Program-made: the position numbers and the translations under genes | Source of the DNA: Herbiconiux sp. L3-i23 | GTDB lineage: Bacteria; Actinomycetota; Actinomycetes; Actinomycetales; Microbacteriaceae | Assembly: GCF_023734115.1 (NCBI RefSeq) | Contig: NZ_AP025737.1 | Span: 1,922,001-1,986,000, forward strand | Direction of reading: 5' to 3' | Length of the DNA: 64,000 bases | The notes under the pieces: generated by a model | Seen by the model: only the letters and a program-made list of their open reading frames with translations | The model's database searches: none | What the model was told of the DNA's origin: nothing | Shown: piece by piece, positions 52,777-62,695 of the stretch | How the letters are laid out: every line of letters starts with the position of its first letter | How positions within the stretch are numbered: position 1 is the first letter of the stretch

Positions 52777-55182
52777 CTACCCACCACCTCCGTCACGGGC
52801 GGCGGGCGCCACGGAGTCATCCTCCCGCTCGGTCCACACCGCGACGCCGCCGTCCGCGCGGGAGAGGAACGCGGTGCCGGAGCGGTCGGTGCGCAGCACC
52901 TCGGGGCCCAGGGACTCGAGCATGTCGATGAGGCTCGGCGCCGGGTGGCCGTAGTCGTTGTCGGCACCGACCGAGACCAGCGCCACGGCGGGCGCGAGGC
53001 GCTCGTAGAGCCGCCGGCTCTGATCGGCCGACCCGTGGTGAGCGACCCCGACGATGTCGACACCGCTCCCGAGCGCGCCCCCGGCACCGGCGCTCGCATC
53101 GAGCTCCGCGAGCACCGCATCCTGCGCCTGCTCGTCGAGGTCGCCGAGGAAGACCGAGGTGAGCCCGCCTCCGTCGACCAGCAGCGCGATGCTCGCACCG
53201 TTGCCCGCAGGGGTGCCCTCCTCGGGCCAGAGCACGGTCCACGCCGTGTCGCCGAGCGCGCCGGTCTCCCCCACGGTGAGGCGCCGCACCCGAGCGCCGC
53301 CCGACTCCAGCCCGCCGACGAGCAGATCGGCGTCGGCCCCGTCACTCGGACCGACGAGCACCTCGTCCACCCGACCCGCGACGACGTCCACCGCGCCCAC
53401 ATGGTCCCGGTCGAAATGCGTGAGCACCAGGAGGTCGAGTCGACCGATCCCTGCGTCTCCGAGGCAGCGTGCGAGCGCCTCGGGATCGTCCCCCGTATCG
53501 ATCAGGGCCGTCTCGTCGCCGCCGCGGAGCAGTGTCGCGGCGCCCTGACCGACATCGCACGAGACCACTCGCCAGTCGCCCGGGCGCGACAGCGCCGTGC
53601 CGATCCGCCCACCCTGGAGCGTCCCGACGGTCACGACGACCAGCGCGACCCCGACGACGAGGGGCCAGCGGCGTCGCCGACCGACTCCGACGACGATGAG
53701 TGCGATCGCTGCGGCGAGCATCGCCGCCCCCGCGAGGCCGGGGAGCCACGGAAGCGACGCCGGGATCGCGGCGAAGAAGCGGGCGACGGCGGCGATCCAG
53801 GCGGACGGCACCCACGCCGACCATCCCGCGACCGTACCGAGCGGAGGGGCTAGGGGAAGGGCGAGGCAGGCGAGCAGACCGAGCATCGTCGCGACCGGGG
53901 CGGCCGGGGCGGCGAGCAGGTTCGAGACCACCGACAGCAGGGGCAGTGAGGGGTCGAGCAGCACGAGCACCGGCTGGCAGGCGACCTGCGCCGCCACCGG
54001 AAGCGCGATCGCGGCGGCCACCGGCTCCGGCAGCACGGCGGCGAGCCGCCGGGTGATGGGACCTGCGAGCAGCAGCAGCCCGGCCGTGGCGAGCGCCGAC
54101 AGCGCGAAGCCGTATTCGCGGGAGAGCCAGGGGTCGGCGACGAGCAGGACGATGACGGCGAGGGAGAGCGCCGCGACACCGCTTCCACGCCGACCCGTCG
54201 CGGTGGCGAGAAGTACGACGACGGCCATGGTCGCGGCGCGGAGCACACTCGGCTGCGGCGTCACGAGCACGACGAAGAGCCCGAGGGCGACGAGTGCGAC
54301 GACCACCCGAAGGGCTCGCCGTATCCTCAGGAGCCCGGCGGCTCCCATCGCCGCCGCAACGACGAGGGCGCAGTTCGCGCCGGAGACGGCGGTGAGGTGA
54401 CTGAGCGAGCTCGCCGTCATGGCCTCATCGAGCGACTCGGACACGGCCCGGGTGTCACCGATCGCGAGCCCGGGGAGGAGCGCACCGCCGTCCCCCGGCA
54501 GGGCGGAACTCCACTCGACCATGCTCTCGCGCAGGCCGTCCGCGATGTCGAGCAGCGCCGGAGCGGGCGCTACCTGATGGGGCGTCCCTGCCAGGAAGAG
54601 CAGCCATGCCACGGAGTCGCCCGCCTCGGCGGGCTCGACTCGGGCGTCGATCCGCAGCCGGGCGCCGATGCCCGCGTCGAGCTGCGGCGCATCCGCATCG
54701 GCGAAGAGAAGGGCCGGCGAGCGGACGGGCACGGCGATGCCGTCGACCTCGGCGTCGACGAGGAGCACGCGGACGCGTACCCCGCCCGACGTCGCCGCGG
54801 AGGCGATCGGCGACCCGGTCAGTTCGACGACGGCGTCGACGCTCTCCGCCGTCCGGAGCTCGTCCGGCGACCGCCTCTGCGAGGTCGTCGTGAGCACCGT
54901 GAGCACGAGCGACGCGACGGCGAGCGACACCGCGAGCGCCGCGAACCACGCCGACCTCGACGGCCTGACGACCAGCACGGCGAGGGTGACGGCGACCAGA
55001 GTCGACGCCCACCCGATCCACATCAGCCACCCGGTGTCGCCGGCCCCGACGGCCAGTCCTGCCGTCGCCCACGCCGCGAGTGCGGGCGCGAGGAGACGCA
55101 GATCGAGCGCGGTGCGCCGCCCCGGCTCGGAATCACGGTCGGCGGTCGCCTGCCCGGGCCGTATCGGAACGCCCGCCGTCAC
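52777..55182 (-). CDS. comEC: ComEC/Rec2-type DNA uptake channel
   Basis: Predicted membrane channel for transforming DNA. The 801-residue protein has the N-terminal DUF4131 region with membrane helices, the competence domain (about 240-510, starting LLPGLAIGDTRAVSESLDEAM and SSLSHLTAVSGANCALVVAAA), and a C-terminal metallo-beta-lactamase domain with LVLTHFDRDHVGAVD, FLGDLDEQAQ and VAHHGSADQS. The start is GTG 55182, overlapping the comEA stop (GTGA). The complete catalytic site suggests the nuclease-like domain is intact. No other competence genes lie in the window. Confidence 0.94.
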   Translation of the reverse strand: MTAGVPIRPGQATADRDSEPGRRTALDLRLLAPALAAWATAGLAVGAGDTGWLMWIGWASTLVAVTLAVLVVRPSRSAWFAALAVSLAVASLVLTVLTTTSQRRSPDELRTAESVDAVVELTGSPIASAATSGGVRVRVLLVDAEVDGIAVPVRSPALLFADADAPQLDAGIGARLRIDARVEPAEAGDSVAWLLFLAGTPHQVAPAPALLDIADGLRESMVEWSSALPGDGGALLPGLAIGDTRAVSESLDEAMTASSLSHLTAVSGANCALVVAAAMGAAGLLRIRRALRVVVALVALGLFVVLVTPQPSVLRAATMAVVVLLATATGRRGSGVAALSLAVIVLLVADPWLSREYGFALSALATAGLLLLAGPITRRLAAVLPEPVAAAIALPVAAQVACQPVLVLLDPSLPLLSVVSNLLAAPAAPVATMLGLLACLALPLAPPLGTVAGWSAWVPSAWIAAVARFFAAIPASLPWLPGLAGAAMLAAAIALIVVGVGRRRRWPLVVGVALVVVTVGTLQGGRIGTALSRPGDWRVVSCDVGQGAATLLRGGDETALIDTGDDPEALARCLGDAGIGRLDLLVLTHFDRDHVGAVDVVAGRVDEVLVGPSDGADADLLVGGLESGGARVRRLTVGETGALGDTAWTVLWPEEGTPAGNGASIALLVDGGGLTSVFLGDLDEQAQDAVLAELDASAGAGGALGSGVDIVGVAHHGSADQSRRLYERLAPAVALVSVGADNDYGHPAPSLIDMLESLGPEVLRTDRSGTAFLSRADGGVAVWTEREDDSVAPAARDGGGG

Positions 55183-55796
55183 GGCACCACGAGGTCGCGC
55201 ACCGCATCGACGGTCTTCTCGCCGAACCCGCTGATCTCGAGAAGATCATCGACGCTCTCGAACCTGCCGCCGGCCTCCCGCCAGTCCACGATGCGCTGCG
55301 CCATCGCCGGCCCGATCCGCGGCAGAGTCTCGAGCTGCTGGACCGTCGCGGTGCTCAGGCTCACCGGGCCGCCTCCTGCCGCCTCGCCCGGGACGACAGC
55401 GGCAGTGGGCGCTTCCCCCACCCGCGGCACGGTGATCTGCTCGCCGTCGGCCACACGTCGCGCGAGATTCACGCCATCCGGAGCCGCGTCGTCGGCGAGC
55501 CCACCCGCGGAGGCGATGGCGTCGATCATCCGCGCCCCCTCGGGCAACTCGTAAAGGCCCGGGGCGCGTACCGCGCCGGCGACATGGACGAACAGCGGCG
55601 GTGCGGCCTGCTCGTGCGGGGTCACCGCGGATCCCGTGTCGTGAGGAGCGGGCACCACCTGCGTGCTGCGCCCACCGCCCACCGCACCGACGACGATCGC
55701 GATGACCAGCGCGACAACGACGACGCACACGGCCGCTCCGACCCCCATCCGCCACCGGGGACGCCGCAGAGCGTCGAGAAGATCGGACTCGGGCAT
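55179..55796 (-). CDS. comEA: ComEA-type DNA-binding competence protein
   Basis: A 205-residue membrane-anchored DNA-binding protein: short cytoplasmic start, membrane helix about 18-40, a linker, an SLBB-like domain (FVHVAGAVRAPGLYELPEGARMIDAI), then a helix-hairpin-helix domain (SLSTATVQQLETLPRIGPAMAQRIVDWREAGG and ISGFGEKTVDAV). It delivers DNA to ComEC. ATG 55796 is the start. comEA-comEC-holA form one overlapping unit. Confidence 0.94.
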   Translation of the reverse strand: MPESDLLDALRRPRWRMGVGAAVCVVVVALVIAIVVGAVGGGRSTQVVPAPHDTGSAVTPHEQAAPPLFVHVAGAVRAPGLYELPEGARMIDAIASAGGLADDAAPDGVNLARRVADGEQITVPRVGEAPTAAVVPGEAAGGGPVSLSTATVQQLETLPRIGPAMAQRIVDWREAGGRFESVDDLLEISGFGEKTVDAVRDLVVP

Positions 55797-56029
55797 CCCC
55801 GCACGCTACGGAGCGACCGGTGCACCGCGCCGAGGATCGGCCGGTTCTGGGCGACGTCGCGCACCGGCCGCGGATGGGGAGGAACAGCACTTACCTTGAG
55901 ACCCCGTGGGCTTCACCTGAATACCGGCCCGGAGACCCCCGACGGGGTCAGCGCCCCACTTAGCCTGGAAAAGGTGAGCCGTGATCGATACGGCGACCCG
56001 AGGCGACGCGCGGGGAGGGAGCGGTCGAG

Positions 56030-57460
56030 ATGACTCTGGCTGTGCGCCGCTCGTCCGGCGACCCCGACCGCGATGGTGACGCGCCCGCGCGCCGCGGCAC
56101 GCACGTCGCGCTCGACGGTGAAGCGGTGCCGTCGGTCGCGGACACCCCCTCCGCCGGCGGCCCCGGCCACGGACGCCGCCGATCGGCTTCGCGGCATCGA
56201 CGCGCGAACGGTCAGAGCAACTCCGCGATCAGTAAACCGCTGCTCCGCATCGGCGCACCCGCTCTGCTGATCGTCGTTCTGTTGGCGCTCGCGACCACCG
56301 CGTCGCTGCTCTCTCCGAGTCACGCGGGCCCCATGCCGACCCTCGTCACCCTGCCGCTCGTGCTGCTCGCCGTGCCGCTGGTGGCCGCCGCCGCGCTCCG
56401 GCTCGGCCTCAGCAGCATCGGCGCCGTCGTCGCCGCCGCGCTGTCGAGCTTCCTCCTTCCGACCGCGTCGTCGGATGTCGTCGGGGTCGTCGAGCACCTG
56501 TCCGTGGTGCTCGGCCTGATCGCCGTGGTGCTGTGGCCGCCGAACGCGTACGGAACCGTCCGACGGTACCTGTCGAGCGGCGTCGCGGGCGCGGCCATCG
56601 CGACGAGCCCGCTCGCGATCCTCGCGGTGGGCGCCGTCATCGGTTGGCTGCTGCGGCATCCCGACGACCGTACGCGTCGCGCGAAGGCCCTCGTCGGCCC
56701 GCTCGCGACCGGTCTCGTGGTCGCCGGCGCCGGTGTCACGGCCCTGGCGGTGACCGACACGCTGTCCGCGACGACGTGGGCCGGCAACGTCAGCTTCGCC
56801 ACGATCGTCGTCGCCCTGGCACCCGCGTTCGGCGTGGCGGGCGGACTCGCCGCCGACCGGTCGCTCGCTGCGCTCGGCGCCCGCTCGACCAAGCCGCTCG
56901 TGATCGGATCGATCGGAGTCGTCGGTCTCTGCCTGCTGCTCGCCGCAACCGCGGGGGCGACGATCGCGCAGATCCGTGACCGCGCCGTCGCCACCGAGGA
57001 GGCGCCCGCGAACGCCTCCATCGCCGACTCCCCCTTCGAGCCGGCCTCACCGAAGGAGACGTCCGCCCCGCAGGACGTGGCTCCCGAAGACCCTGCGGAG
57101 GTCGCTCGCCGCGCGGACGACGGCGCCCAGCTGCTGCAGAATCCGCGGCTCTCGGTGTCCGACACGGCGCGGGAACTTCTCGAGGACGGGGCGGTCGACC
57201 GCCGCGTGATGCTCGTCCTCGCCCAACTGCTCGCCCAGCACGACCTCACCGTCGCCGACTTCCCCGAGTCCGACGGCGAAGCGGTCAGACGGTCGCTTCT
57301 CGTGACCGACGCCGACGGCGACCGGCTCGAGACCGGCGGCGCCTCGATCCCCGTCCTCGGCTCCTACCTCTCTGGGCTCACCGGCGATTACGCCGTCGAG
57401 ACTCTCTCCGTCGATTCCGACGGTGTGCTCGCCGTCTTCCCTCCGGAAACCGCCGACTGA
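56030..57460 (+). CDS. Large membrane protein of unknown function
   Basis: A 476-residue protein. A basic, disordered N-terminus (about 1-70) is followed by about ten hydrophobic segments in two blocks (75-205 and 220-320), then a soluble C-terminal domain (about 330-476) with two conserved-looking acidic motifs (SVSDTARELLEDGAVDRR and DLTVADFPESDGEAVRR). No catalytic motif was recognised. It begins 47 bp ahead of the DUF4397 gene on the same strand, so it may belong with the sortase cluster. The RBS GGGAGGGAG precedes ATG 56030. Confidence 0.75.
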   Translation: MTLAVRRSSGDPDRDGDAPARRGTHVALDGEAVPSVADTPSAGGPGHGRRRSASRHRRANGQSNSAISKPLLRIGAPALLIVVLLALATTASLLSPSHAGPMPTLVTLPLVLLAVPLVAAAALRLGLSSIGAVVAAALSSFLLPTASSDVVGVVEHLSVVLGLIAVVLWPPNAYGTVRRYLSSGVAGAAIATSPLAILAVGAVIGWLLRHPDDRTRRAKALVGPLATGLVVAGAGVTALAVTDTLSATTWAGNVSFATIVVALAPAFGVAGGLAADRSLAALGARSTKPLVIGSIGVVGLCLLLAATAGATIAQIRDRAVATEEAPANASIADSPFEPASPKETSAPQDVAPEDPAEVARRADDGAQLLQNPRLSVSDTARELLEDGAVDRRVMLVLAQLLAQHDLTVADFPESDGEAVRRSLLVTDADGDRLETGGASIPVLGSYLSGLTGDYAVETLSVDSDGVLAVFPPETAD

Positions 57461-57507
57461 GACCGACCATCTTCCGCGCCCTATCCCCCAAGAAGAGGAG
57501 ACTCTCA

Positions 57508-58362
57508 ATGAGCTCACGCAAGATCCGCACCGCCGGCGCCGCCATCGCCACCGGTGTGCTCGTACTCGCCCCCGCCGCGGCAGGGTTCGCCGCCCCGACG
57601 GGCGACGTCGGATACATCCGCGTGGCGCACCTCTCCCCCGACACCACTCCGGTCGACCTGACCCTCACCGCGCTCGCCGGCGACTCGGTCGTGTACGAGC
57701 AGAGCGGCATCGGTTACGGCGCCGTCTCCGCCTATCTGCCGCTCGCTCCGGGCACCTACGGCATCTCTATGGTTCCGACCGGTGAGCCGAGCGACTCGAC
57801 GCCCGTGCTGTCGGGCGAGATCGAGGTGAAGGACGACATGGCCGCGACCATCGCCGGCATCGGCCCGAACGCCGAACTGCAGAGCGTTGTCATCGACGAC
57901 GACTTCACCGCACCCTCCGACGGCACCGCGCGGGTCCGCGTCGTCCAGGCGTCCGCCCTCGCCGACAGCGTCGATGTGACGACGGCCGACGGCACCGAGC
58001 TGGCCCGCGGGGCGGCTCTCGCCGATGTGGGCGATTACGTCGATGTCCCCGCCGGGTCCACCGAGCTCTCCCTCGTCGCCGGCACCACGGAGGACGTCGC
58101 CACGACCGACCTCGCCGCGGGCTCCGTGCACACCCTCTTCGTCGTCGACGACGCTGACGGCGCGCTCACCGTCACCGCGGCGCTCGACAGCGCCGGCGTC
58201 GACCAGGCCCCGATCGGCGGCGTCGACACCGGCGGTGGCGCCCTCGCGACCGCCGACCGTCAGACCCAGGTCGTCACGATGGCGGGCCTCGCCGCGATCG
58301 TCGTCGCGGCCGCGGCCGTCGTGTTCGCCCGCGTCCGCCGGGGAGCGCGGAGCTCGGCGTGA
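57508..58362 (+). CDS. DUF4397 surface protein with C-terminal anchor
   Basis: A 284-residue exported protein: signal peptide 1-28 (ending GFA|APTG) and two DUF4397 beta-sandwich repeats (about 33-125 with GYIRVAHLSPDTTPVDL, and about 140-225 with ARVRVVQASALADSVDV). A Gly-rich linker, membrane helix (about 255-275) and basic tail RVRRGARSSA follow. This is the layout of wall-associated sortase substrates, but the usual LPXTG is absent. The stretch GGGALATADRQT before the helix is the only candidate sorting motif. The RBS AAGAGGAG precedes the ATG. Its stop overlaps the sortase start by four bases. Confidence 0.88.
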   Translation: MSSRKIRTAGAAIATGVLVLAPAAAGFAAPTGDVGYIRVAHLSPDTTPVDLTLTALAGDSVVYEQSGIGYGAVSAYLPLAPGTYGISMVPTGEPSDSTPVLSGEIEVKDDMAATIAGIGPNAELQSVVIDDDFTAPSDGTARVRVVQASALADSVDVTTADGTELARGAALADVGDYVDVPAGSTELSLVAGTTEDVATTDLAAGSVHTLFVVDDADGALTVTAALDSAGVDQAPIGGVDTGGGALATADRQTQVVTMAGLAAIVVAAAAVVFARVRRGARSSA

Positions 58363-59120
58363 CCGCATCCCGTGAACGCGTCGCCGGCCGCCACCGTGCT
58401 CGGTGGTCGGCGGCACGCGCGTTCGGCGGCGCGGAACGGGTCGCCGCCGCCGGCATCGTGCTCGTCGCCGCGATCGGCGTCGTCGTCGACGGCGCCGCGA
58501 TCGGTGACGCGCCGCTGCTGAGCGGGCCTGCGGAGATCGCTCGGGTCGACACGACGGCTGCCGACCCGGATCTGGATCTGGCCGGCTCTTCGGCGACGAC
58601 GACGGGTGCGTCGGCGGGTCTCGGGCTCGCGTCCGGTCCGCAGCAGCCGATCCCCGCGCAGTCGGACTCGCCCGCCCCGGGTGTCGTTCCCGCGCATCTC
58701 TCCATTCCGAGCATCGGCGTCGATGCCGACACGTCGACGATCGGACGCAGCGCCGACGGGGTGCTCGAACCTCCGGTCGGCCTGCTCGACGCGGGCTGGT
58801 TCGACGGCAGCGCGGTACCCGGCGCGGTGGGTCCTGCGGTGATCGCCGGACATGTCGACGACACCACCGATGCGGGCGTGTTCGCACGACTGCACGAACT
58901 CGCGCCTGGGGCGGAGATCGTGGTGACGTTGACCGACGGTTCGGAGCGCCGCTTCACCGTCGACGGCGCGGTGGATGTCGCGAAGTCGGCGTTCCCGACC
59001 GACGCCGTGTACGGCCCGACCCGCGAACCGCAGCTGCGCCTCATCACCTGCAATGGCCCCTACGACTACGGCGTCATGCACTACAGCAACAACCTCGTCG
59101 TCTTCGCCTCCGCCGCGTGA
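58359..59120 (+). CDS. Class F sortase
   Basis: A 253-residue membrane-anchored transpeptidase: N-terminal helix (about 28-48), a Ser/Thr/Pro-rich linker, then the sortase barrel from residue 110 (HLSIPSIGVDADTSTIGRSADG). The catalytic His165 is in VIAGHVDD and Cys231 in LRLITCNGP. In most class F sortases an Arg follows (Y-R-D-N near the end); here the segment reads HYSNNLVVFA, so Ser243 seems to take that place. GTG 58359 is coupled to the DUF4397 gene, its likely substrate. Confidence 0.85.
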   Translation: MTASRERVAGRHRARWSAARAFGGAERVAAAGIVLVAAIGVVVDGAAIGDAPLLSGPAEIARVDTTAADPDLDLAGSSATTTGASAGLGLASGPQQPIPAQSDSPAPGVVPAHLSIPSIGVDADTSTIGRSADGVLEPPVGLLDAGWFDGSAVPGAVGPAVIAGHVDDTTDAGVFARLHELAPGAEIVVTLTDGSERRFTVDGAVDVAKSAFPTDAVYGPTREPQLRLITCNGPYDYGVMHYSNNLVVFASAA

Positions 59121-59149
59121 CGACCGCACGGCCCGCCCGTTGAGCGCAG

Positions 59150-59490
59150 CGATACGACGGGCAGCCTCAGCGCCTCCGTATCGCTTCGCTCAACGAGCGG
59201 CCTCCTCCGGTCATTGAGGAGGCCGTTCACGGCCGTCGCGAATGACGGGACCACCCATCCGCCGAAGGTCCGACCCCACCACCAGCCCCTCGCATCGCGA
59301 CGGCCCTGGCGGGCCTCCTCAGCGAGCAGGGATGCGACCCGGCCTCCGTATCGCTGCGCTCAACGAGCGGCTCCCCTCTGGTCATTGAGGAGGCCGCCCG
59401 CGGCCGTCGCGAAATGACGCTCGGACCCCACCTGCAGCCCCTCGCATCGTGACTGCCCTGGCGGGCCTCCTCAGCGAGCAGGGATGGGAC
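59150..59490. repeat. Direct and inverted repeats of a common actinobacterial type (family E)
   Basis: Within the 375-bp gap between the sortase and leuS, two copies of a unit carry CGTATCGCTGCGCTCAACGAGC (59177 and 59347 regions), TCATTGAGGAGGCCG palindromes (59212-59249, 59382-59418), and CAGCCCCTCGCATCG / CTCCTCAGCGAGCAGG stretches (from 59283 and 59435). The period is about 150-170 bp. Similar 'CAACGAGC / ATTGAGGAGG' repeats are widespread in Microbacteriaceae intergenes, so this is probably a common mobile or repeat family. Confidence 0.75.
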
Positions 59491-59495
59491 CCGGC

Positions 59496-62042
59496 TCAGG
59501 CCTTCGTCGCGATGTTCACCACTCGAGGGGCCCGGACGATGACGTTGACGATCTGGCGGTCGCCGATCGAGCGCACCACCGCCGCGGAGGCGCGGGCGAG
59601 CTGCTCGAGGTCGTCGGCCGCGATCTTCGGCGACACCTCGATGCGGTCGCGCACCTTGCCGTCGACCTGGATGACCGCGGTCACCGACTCATCGACGAGC
59701 AGCGTCGGGTCGGGCTTGCGCCACCCGAACAGCGCCACCGACGGCTCGTAGCCGAGGGTCTCCCACATCTCCTCCGCCGTGTACGGCGCGAAGAGGCTGA
59801 GGGTCAACGCGATCGCCTCGGCGGCCTCGCGCACCGCTGCGTCGGCGGGACCCGCCCCACTGTCGATCGCCTTGCGGGTCGCGTTCGTCAGCTCCATCAC
59901 GCGGGCGACGAGCACGTTGAACTTGAACGCCTCGACGAGACCGGGAGCATCCGCCCACAGCTTGTGGGTCTGCCGACGCAGCTTCTCGTCGCCGGTCTTC
60001 CACACCACGTCCGGCGAGCTCGTCACGTCGTTCGCGACACGCAGCGCACGGGCGAGGAACTTCGACGACCCGGCGGGCGAGACGTCCGCCCAGTCGATGT
60101 CGTCCTCGGGCGGCCCCGCGAAGGCCATGGTCAGGCGCACGGCGTCGACACCGAATTCGTCGAGCTGGTCGGAGAGGCGCACCAGGTTGCCCTTGGACTT
60201 CGACATCGCCGACCCGTCCATCAGCACCATGCCCTGGTTGAGCAGCGCGGTGAAGGGCTCGGTGAAGCTCACGTAGCCCATGTCGAACAGGACCTTGGTG
60301 ATGAAGCGGGCGTACAGCAGGTGGAGGATCGCGTGGGTGACGCCGCCGACGTACTGGTCGACGGGGGCCCACTTGTCGACCTCCTTGGGGTCGAACGCCT
60401 TGGTGTCGTCGTTCGGCGACAGGAAGCGCAGGAAGTACCAGGAGCTGTCGACGAACGTGTCCATCGTGTCGGTGTCGCGGGTGACGGGCTTGCCGTCGAG
60501 CTCGGTGTTCACCCACTCGGTGGCACCGCCGAGCGGCGACGTGCCCTTCGGCTTCAGGTCGAGGCCCTCCGACGGCGGCAACGCCACCGGCAGCTGGTCT
60601 TCGGGCACCGGGATCTCGTTGCCGTCCTCGTCGTACAGGATCGGGATCGGCGTGCCCCAGTAGCGCTGGCGGGAGATCAGCCAGTCGCGGAGGCGGTAGT
60701 TCTTCGCCTTGCGGCCGACGCCCTGCGCCTCGAGGAACGCGGTCACCTTGCTGATGGCGGTGTTCTTGCTGAAGCCGTCGAACTGGCCCGAGTTGATGAG
60801 GCGCCCCTCACCGGACAGGGCGACACCCGTCTTGGCGGGGTCGAGCTCGTCGATCTCGGGCAGGTCGCCGTCGAGGTCGACGACGGGGATCGCGCCGGTC
60901 ACCGCCTGCGTGGTGTCCACGACGACGCGGACCGGGAGGTCGAAGGCGCGGGCGAAGTCGAGGTCGCGCTGGTCGTGCGCGGGCACGGCCATGATGGCGC
61001 CCTGCCCGTAGTCGCTCAGCACGTAGTCGGCCGCCCAGATGGGCAGGCGCTCGCCGTTCAGCGGGTTGATTGCGTAACGGCCGGTGAACACGCCGGTCTT
61101 CTCGCGGTCGGCGGTGAGGCGTTCGATCTCGGTGCTCTTCTGCACCCGCTCGAGGTACGACTGGAAGCGCATCCGCACCTCGGCGTCGTCACTGCCGGCG
61201 ACGAGCTCGGCGGCCAGGTCGGAGTCGGGCGCGACGACCATGAAGGTGGCGCCGTACAGCGTGTCGGGACGGGTCGTGTAGACGGTCACACGCTCGGCGC
61301 GGCCCTCGACCTCGAAGTCGATGTCGGCACCGGTGGAGCGGCCGATCCAGTTGCGCTGCATCGAGATGACCTTCGACGGCCACGATCCCTCGAGCTGGTT
61401 GAGGTCGTCGAGCAGACGGTCGGCGTACGCGGTGATGCGCAGGTACCACTGGGTGAGCTTCTTCTTGACGACGACGGCGCCGCTGCGCTCGGAGGTGCCG
61501 TCGGGCAGGACCTGCTCGTTGGCGAGCACCGTCTGATCCACCGGGTCCCAGTTGACCCAGCTGTCCTTGCGGTAGGCGAGCCCGCGCTCGTACATCTTGA
61601 GGAACAGCCACTGGTTCCACTTGTAGTACTCGGGGTCGCTGGTGTGCAGCACCCGGTCCCAGTCGAAGGACGGCGCGTAGCGGCGCATCGACTCGCGCTG
61701 CTGCTCGATGTTCGCGTAGGTCCAGTCGCGGGGGTCGACCCCACGCTTGATGGCGGCGTTCTCGGCGGGCAGGCCGAAGGAGTCCCAGCCGATGGGGTGC
61801 AGCACGTTGAAGCCCTGCTGGCGCCAGTACCGCGCGATGACGTCGCCGAGCGCGTACGCCTCGGCGTGTCCCATGTGCAGGTCGCCCGAGGGGTACGGGA
61901 ACATGTCGAGGATGTACTTGCGGGGCCTCGAGTCGCCGCTCGTCGCGGTCGCGAACGGCTTCAGCTCATCCCAGACGTTCTGCCACTTGGCCTGCAGGGG
62001 GACGAAGCCCGCCTCGTCGTTCTCGGCGCGGGTATCTGTCAC
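59496..62042 (-). CDS. leuS: Leucyl-tRNA synthetase
   Basis: Class Ia synthetase charging tRNA-Leu. The 848-residue protein has the HIGH-type motif in [17 protein letters not shown], the CP1 editing domain ([19 protein letters not shown] and [15 protein letters not shown]-like [15 protein letters not shown]), the KMSKS-type loop SAMSKSKGN and a C-terminal anticodon region ([18 protein letters not shown]). GTG 62042 ([12 protein letters not shown]) is preferred over an upstream GTG because it gives the usual N-terminus. The frame stays open to 62189 without support. Confidence 0.96.
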   Translation of the reverse strand: MTDTRAENDEAGFVPLQAKWQNVWDELKPFATATSGDSRPRKYILDMFPYPSGDLHMGHAEAYALGDVIARYWRQQGFNVLHPIGWDSFGLPAENAAIKRGVDPRDWTYANIEQQRESMRRYAPSFDWDRVLHTSDPEYYKWNQWLFLKMYERGLAYRKDSWVNWDPVDQTVLANEQVLPDGTSERSGAVVVKKKLTQWYLRITAYADRLLDDLNQLEGSWPSKVISMQRNWIGRSTGADIDFEVEGRAERVTVYTTRPDTLYGATFMVVAPDSDLAAELVAGSDDAEVRMRFQSYLERVQKSTEIERLTADREKTGVFTGRYAINPLNGERLPIWAADYVLSDYGQGAIMAVPAHDQRDLDFARAFDLPVRVVVDTTQAVTGAIPVVDLDGDLPEIDELDPAKTGVALSGEGRLINSGQFDGFSKNTAISKVTAFLEAQGVGRKAKNYRLRDWLISRQRYWGTPIPILYDEDGNEIPVPEDQLPVALPPSEGLDLKPKGTSPLGGATEWVNTELDGKPVTRDTDTMDTFVDSSWYFLRFLSPNDDTKAFDPKEVDKWAPVDQYVGGVTHAILHLLYARFITKVLFDMGYVSFTEPFTALLNQGMVLMDGSAMSKSKGNLVRLSDQLDEFGVDAVRLTMAFAGPPEDDIDWADVSPAGSSKFLARALRVANDVTSSPDVVWKTGDEKLRRQTHKLWADAPGLVEAFKFNVLVARVMELTNATRKAIDSGAGPADAAVREAAEAIALTLSLFAPYTAEEMWETLGYEPSVALFGWRKPDPTLLVDESVTAVIQVDGKVRDRIEVSPKIAADDLEQLARASAAVVRSIGDRQIVNVIVRAPRVVNIATKA

Positions 62043-62227
62043 TTTGTAAGACTCGACCTTCGAAAAGTACTGCGGATCCGTCGTCACGGACCGACGATCA
62101 AGCGTAGCCGGTGGGCGGCTCCCCCCAATCCGCTGGTCGATGTCTGGGAGCGATGCCCAGCGCGAACAGGGCGACCTAACGTCGATCACGGATGTCCGCC
62201 AGACCGCGGATCCTCGCGAGGAGCGCC

Positions 62228-62695
62228 ATGTCGAAGACCGTCAACCGTTCGCTCGCCGTCGTGCTCGCCACCGCCGGCGGGCTCACGGCACAGCGGCTAT
62301 GGAAGCTGCACGAGCAACGCAACCCGGCCGCGCAAGGCAAGGACACGGCGGGCAGCTTGCGCTGGAACGTCGTCACCATTCAGGCGCCGCACGAGCTCTC
62401 GGTCGACGCCGAGCTGCCCGATCCGCTCCGCCGGCTCTCCTCGAAAGTCGAGGTGCGCTTCCGACCGGCGCCCGGAGACCGTGGCGTCGAGCTGGCCGCC
62501 CGACCGCGCGAGGGGTTCGAGGACGAGGGGCTCCGCCGCGAGATCCGCGAGGCGCTGCGCGACAGCAAGCAGCTGATCGAGACGGGCGAGATCCTCCGCA
62601 TCCTGCCGAGACCCGAGGGCGCGCGTCCCGCGACACCGACCGGCGCGATCGTCGATCTCGCGGAGCGCATCGGCAAGAAGGGCGGCGTGCTGTGA
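62228..62695 (+). CDS. Small conserved partner of the zinc dehydrogenase (SRPBCC-like)
   Basis: A 155-residue protein with an N-terminal hydrophobic helix ([18 protein letters not shown]) and a domain reading [49 protein letters not shown], the form of a conserved actinobacterial protein that commonly precedes an alcohol dehydrogenase gene. The end is helical ([14 protein letters not shown]). It probably adopts a START/SRPBCC-type fold; its role is unknown. ATG 62228 has GAGGAG upstream. The stop overlaps the dehydrogenase start (GTGA). Confidence 0.75.
   Translation: MSKTVNRSLAVVLATAGGLTAQRLWKLHEQRNPAAQGKDTAGSLRWNVVTIQAPHELSVDAELPDPLRRLSSKVEVRFRPAPGDRGVELAARPREGFEDEGLRREIREALRDSKQLIETGEILRILPRPEGARPATPTGAIVDLAERIGKKGGVL

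Noticed and set aside
59484-62576. Very long plus-strand open frame of about 1030 codons over leuS
   Set aside because: It is antisense to leuS, has the Arg/Gly/Val-rich composition of a GC-skew shadow, and shows no domain. The same holds for long antisense frames over hrcA/dnaJ (38475-41279), lepA, glyS and leuA.
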